A stretch of DNA of 5,950 nucleotides from Candidatus Dojkabacteria bacterium (GTDB taxonomy: Bacteria > Patescibacteriota > Dojkabacteria > GCA-002793355): positions 1 through 5,950 of the forward strand of contig JALVLD010000025.1 of assembly GCA_027033525.1 (NCBI GenBank). The letters are read 5' to 3'. Shown here piece by piece: positions 4,633-5,950 of the stretch. Both the position numbers and the translations under genes were made by a program. How positions within the stretch are numbered: the first letter of the stretch is position 1; the number at the start of each line of letters is the position of its first letter. A model generated the notes under the pieces. That model was not told where the DNA came from. It saw nothing but the letters and a program-made list of their open reading frames with translations, and searched no databases.

Positions 4633-5692
4633 AAAGCTCTTGCTCCCAGCATTCTTTCCAGATGCTACATATGGCACAATTCACAGCGTTCCTTTACATC
4701 TACTCTCACCTACAATCCCAGGAATAATTGTAACAACCTTACACTACCACTTACTTAACCTTGACGCTGTCCCTTTACGCAAACGACTTCCATTATTGCA
4801 AGACAAAATAATACTCTCTGATAGTGGTGGTTTTCAAGTACTTTCGCTTATACACAATAGTAAGAAGGGCAAAATTACTAAAGAAGGTGCTTTTTTTAAT
4901 TTTAATGGCATACAAGTTAAATTAACACCTGAAAAATCACAAGAAATACAACACAATATTGGATCCGATATTCGTGTAGTTTTAGATTATCCACTAATGG
5001 GACATGAGACCAAATCTACAATAAAAAAATCCGTTGAAATTACAACAGCCTGGGCTAAACGTGCCAAAGATACTTTTCTACAGCTTCTAGGAATATCCAA
5101 TAAAGAATTTGCTAAAACTAGTCCTGTTATAAAAACAAATTCTAAAGGGCAAAAATATATACAATTTGATCGTCCCTTACTTTTTGCTGTAGTGCAAGGG
5201 GGAAACAGCAAAGAATTTCGCGAACTTTCTGCCAGACAGCTTACAAAAATTGGCTTTGACGGTTATGGATTTGGAGGTTGGCCACTTACTCCAGATGGTA
5301 AATTTAATACGGAAATTATAAAAATTTTTGCTAACTCTCTCCCTAAAAACAAAATCTTATACGGAATGGGGATAGGCACTCCTGATGATATTGCAAAATC
5401 TGTAAAGCTAGGCTTAACACTTTTTGATTGCGTAATTCCAACTCGCAACGCAAGGCATGGCTTATTATATGTAACTAAAGGTAATGGTGAAACTTATGGT
5501 AAGCATTTCGATGTCTTACGGATTCGCAAACAGGAATATAATAATGACTTACGTCCTCTGGATTCCAAGTGCAATTGTCCAGTATGCCAAAGTTACACTA
5601 GATCATATATTCGTTTTTTGTTAAAACAAAAAAATCCAGTAGGATTTACTTTGGCTTCTTTGCACAATTTATATTTTTATCTTTTGAGATAA
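4625..5692 (+). CDS. tgt: tRNA-guanine transglycosylase (C-terminus possibly truncated)
   Basis: Tgt swaps guanine-34 of GUN-anticodon tRNAs (His, Tyr, Asn, Asp) for a queuosine precursor. Visible motifs are LPAFFPDATYGT (7-18), the base-binding DSGGFQV (66-72, Asp66), Asp121 in VVLDYP, Gln191 in VQGG, GFGGW (215-219), and LFDCVIPTRNARHG (267-279 and on) with nucleophile Asp268. The zinc site is Cys316, Cys318, Cys321 and His347. Compared by eye with E. coli and Zymomonas Tgt, there are roughly 20 extra residues between Trp143 and Gln191. The protein also stops only 8 residues after His347, where relatives continue for about 25 more as a final helix. Positions equivalent to Zymomonas Cys158 and Val233 are Pro123 and Leu221. 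No Shine-Dalgarno is present; the start overlaps the zinc-ribbon stop. Queuosine synthesis genes are not in view, so salvage is possible. Confidence 0.93.
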   Translation: MSKKLLLPAFFPDATYGTIHSVPLHLLSPTIPGIIVTTLHYHLLNLDAVPLRKRLPLLQDKIILSDSGGFQVLSLIHNSKKGKITKEGAFFNFNGIQVKLTPEKSQEIQHNIGSDIRVVLDYPLMGHETKSTIKKSVEITTAWAKRAKDTFLQLLGISNKEFAKTSPVIKTNSKGQKYIQFDRPLLFAVVQGGNSKEFRELSARQLTKIGFDGYGFGGWPLTPDGKFNTEIIKIFANSLPKNKILYGMGIGTPDDIAKSVKLGLTLFDCVIPTRNARHGLLYVTKGNGETYGKHFDVLRIRKQEYNNDLRPLDSKCNCPVCQSYTRSYIRFLLKQKNPVGFTLASLHNLYFYLLR

Positions 5693-5819
5693 ATTTTTTT
5701 AAAGTTTTAATATCTCCATTTTTGGCAGCACTAAAAACAATTGATTTTGATTTATTGTCAAGATTACAATTAGCGAAGAGACCACTAATCAAAACAGTTA
5801 CTATCAAAAAATAACGCAT
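5646..5819 (-). CDS. Small lipoprotein-like ORF with one ankyrin-like repeat, probably a fragment
   Basis: The minus strand encodes 57 residues. The N-terminus MRYFLIVTVLISGLFANC looks like a lipoprotein signal. Cys18 follows an LFAN stretch, a loose lipobox more like those of spirochaetes than the strict L-A-G-C type. After it, IVFSAAKNGDIKTLKKFISK (27-46) and DKNIN fit the first ankyrin repeat consensus (AA..GD...L..LL......IN). The reading then ends in CAKKPK and TAA, inside the tgt coding region read backwards, so the protein looks cut after one repeat. ATG 5819 is supported by GGAAAGG 6 nt upstream and TATAAT at 5858-5853. It overlaps tgt by 47 nt tail to tail. It may be a real small gene, a decayed gene, or the start of a foreign gene at a chimeric join. 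Confidence 0.5.
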   Translation of the reverse strand: MRYFLIVTVLISGLFANCNLDNKSKSIVFSAAKNGDIKTLKKFISKDKNINCAKKPK

Positions 5820-5825
5820 ACATTA

Positions 5826-5858
5826 CCTTTCCGTAGGATTTGTTAAAAGAATATTATA
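5826..5858 (-). promoter_or_regulatory. -10 element and Shine-Dalgarno of the ankyrin-like ORF
   Basis: On the minus strand a perfect TATAAT (5858-5853) predicts a start near 5846. GGAAAGG (5832-5826) is a good purine-rich Shine-Dalgarno ending 6 nt before ATG 5819. The -35 is poor (T-rich). This is the only start in the window with both a leader of about 27 nt and a recognisable ribosome binding site, which also selects 5819 over the nearby ATG at 5823 (that frame closes after 12 codons). Confidence 0.5.
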
Positions 5859-5870
5859 AAACCTTTTGAC

Positions 5871-5946
5871 AGAATAAAAAAGGGGCTGGGGTTTCAACCC
5901 CACAAAGTTACGCTGTTCGTTTGGTTGGGCTGAAGCCCAAGCCCCT
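5871..5946 (-). terminator. Possible intrinsic terminator for a leftward gene beyond the window
   Basis: Read on the minus strand, the outer stem of the cloverleaf closes with GCCCC followed directly by a run of six T (5881-5876) and then ATT. A GC-rich structure followed by a U-run is the form of a Rho-independent terminator for a transcript entering from the right. The structure is more elaborate than a simple hairpin, and no such gene is visible here. Confidence 0.35.
5881..5946. repeat. Cloverleaf-like inverted repeat with two abutting GC-rich hairpins
   Basis: An outer stem AGGGGC (5881-5886) and GCCCCT (5941-5946) encloses two hairpins that touch it without a gap. Hairpin A is TGGGGT-TTCA-ACCCCA (5887-5902) and hairpin B is TTGGGC-TGAA-GCCCAA (5925-5940). 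A 22-nt spacer (5903-5924) lies between them. The loops TTCA and TGAA are reverse complements, so B read on the minus strand is again a TTCA-loop hairpin: an inverted pair like REP/BIME elements. The GC content contrasts with the AT-rich surroundings. Copy number cannot be judged from one window. Confidence 0.7.
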
Positions 5947-5950
5947 ATCG

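Noticed and set aside
5686..5716. GAGATA/TATCTC hairpin after tgt as a terminator
   Set aside because: Only 6 bp, with a 19-nt loop that contains the T-run instead of the T-run following the stem.
5788..5823. Alternative minus-strand start at ATG 5823
   Set aside because: That frame closes after 12 codons; ATG 5819 has the better Shine-Dalgarno spacing and an ankyrin-like product.
5866..5894. Consensus TTGACA on the plus strand as a rightward promoter
   Set aside because: The -10 position reads GGGTTT and no gene follows in the window.
5881..5946. Integron attC recombination site
   Set aside because: GTTGGGC fits one core-site pattern, but no matching RYYYAAC partner pairs with it; the hairpins close on themselves instead.
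1..5950. Alternative genetic code with UGA as a sense codon, as in some Patescibacteria
   Set aside because: All genes read cleanly in the standard code with no in-frame TGA needed. The lack of TGA stops among eight complete genes is mild and not evidence.
1..5950. CRISPR array, insertion sequence or transposase
   Set aside because: No regularly spaced direct repeats and no transposase reading frame on either strand.

Overview
The window looks like part of a small, streamlined, AT-rich bacterial genome, most likely a Candidate Phyla Radiation (Patescibacteria) member of the Microgenomates/Katanobacteria type. This is judged by eye. The grounds are short genes packed head to tail, an almost complete lack of Shine-Dalgarno sites, a PilN/PilO pair without adjacent PilM, a short RpoD, and two small proteins (1..472 and 4267..4632) resembling families I know mainly from that radiation. 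Stops used are TAA and TAG only; nothing suggests recoding.

Layout. 1..472 (-) is the N-terminal 157 residues of a two-helix membrane protein that runs off the left edge. A divergent control region (473..607) separates it from a rightward type IV pilus cluster: pilN (608..1159), pilO (1140..1724) and a small membrane-anchored protein with a Pro/Thr tail (1726..2034). Peptide deformylase (def, 2043..2558, -) converges on that cluster. Def is divergent from a three-helix membrane protein (2596..3015, +), whose last codons lie inside the tRNA-His(GTG) gene (3007..3079, -). The main sigma factor rpoD (3130..4248, -) is divergent from a zinc-ribbon protein (4267..4632, +) that overlaps tgt (4625..5692, +), the tRNA-guanine transglycosylase.

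The clearest unifying signal is promoter architecture. At five gene starts (608, 2558, 2596, 4248, 4267) a good -10 hexamer is followed by exactly 5 nt and then ATG, which predicts leaderless mRNAs starting at or next to the A of ATG. Promoters are also arranged symmetrically. rpoD and the zinc-ribbon gene share the TATA core of one bidirectional -10, with both ATGs equidistant from it. pilN starts inside a 29-bp inverted repeat (13-bp perfect arms) whose other half gives a mirror-image promoter on the opposite strand. RpoD keeps the residues expected for canonical -10 and -35 reading, which fits the strong -10s.

The right end (about 5690..5950) looks different. It carries a 57-codon minus-strand ORF for a lipoprotein-like leader plus one ankyrin-like repeat. 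This ORF has a normal 5' leader and Shine-Dalgarno site, unlike the rest of the window, and it abuts a tgt that seems to lack its last C-terminal helix. Next comes a GC-rich cloverleaf-like repeat (5881..5946). The tail may be a chimeric join or foreign insertion and should be treated with care.

Functionally the window mixes surface pilus assembly, protein maturation (Def), transcription (RpoD) and tRNA modification (Tgt). tRNA-His(GTG) is itself one of the four standard Tgt substrates.
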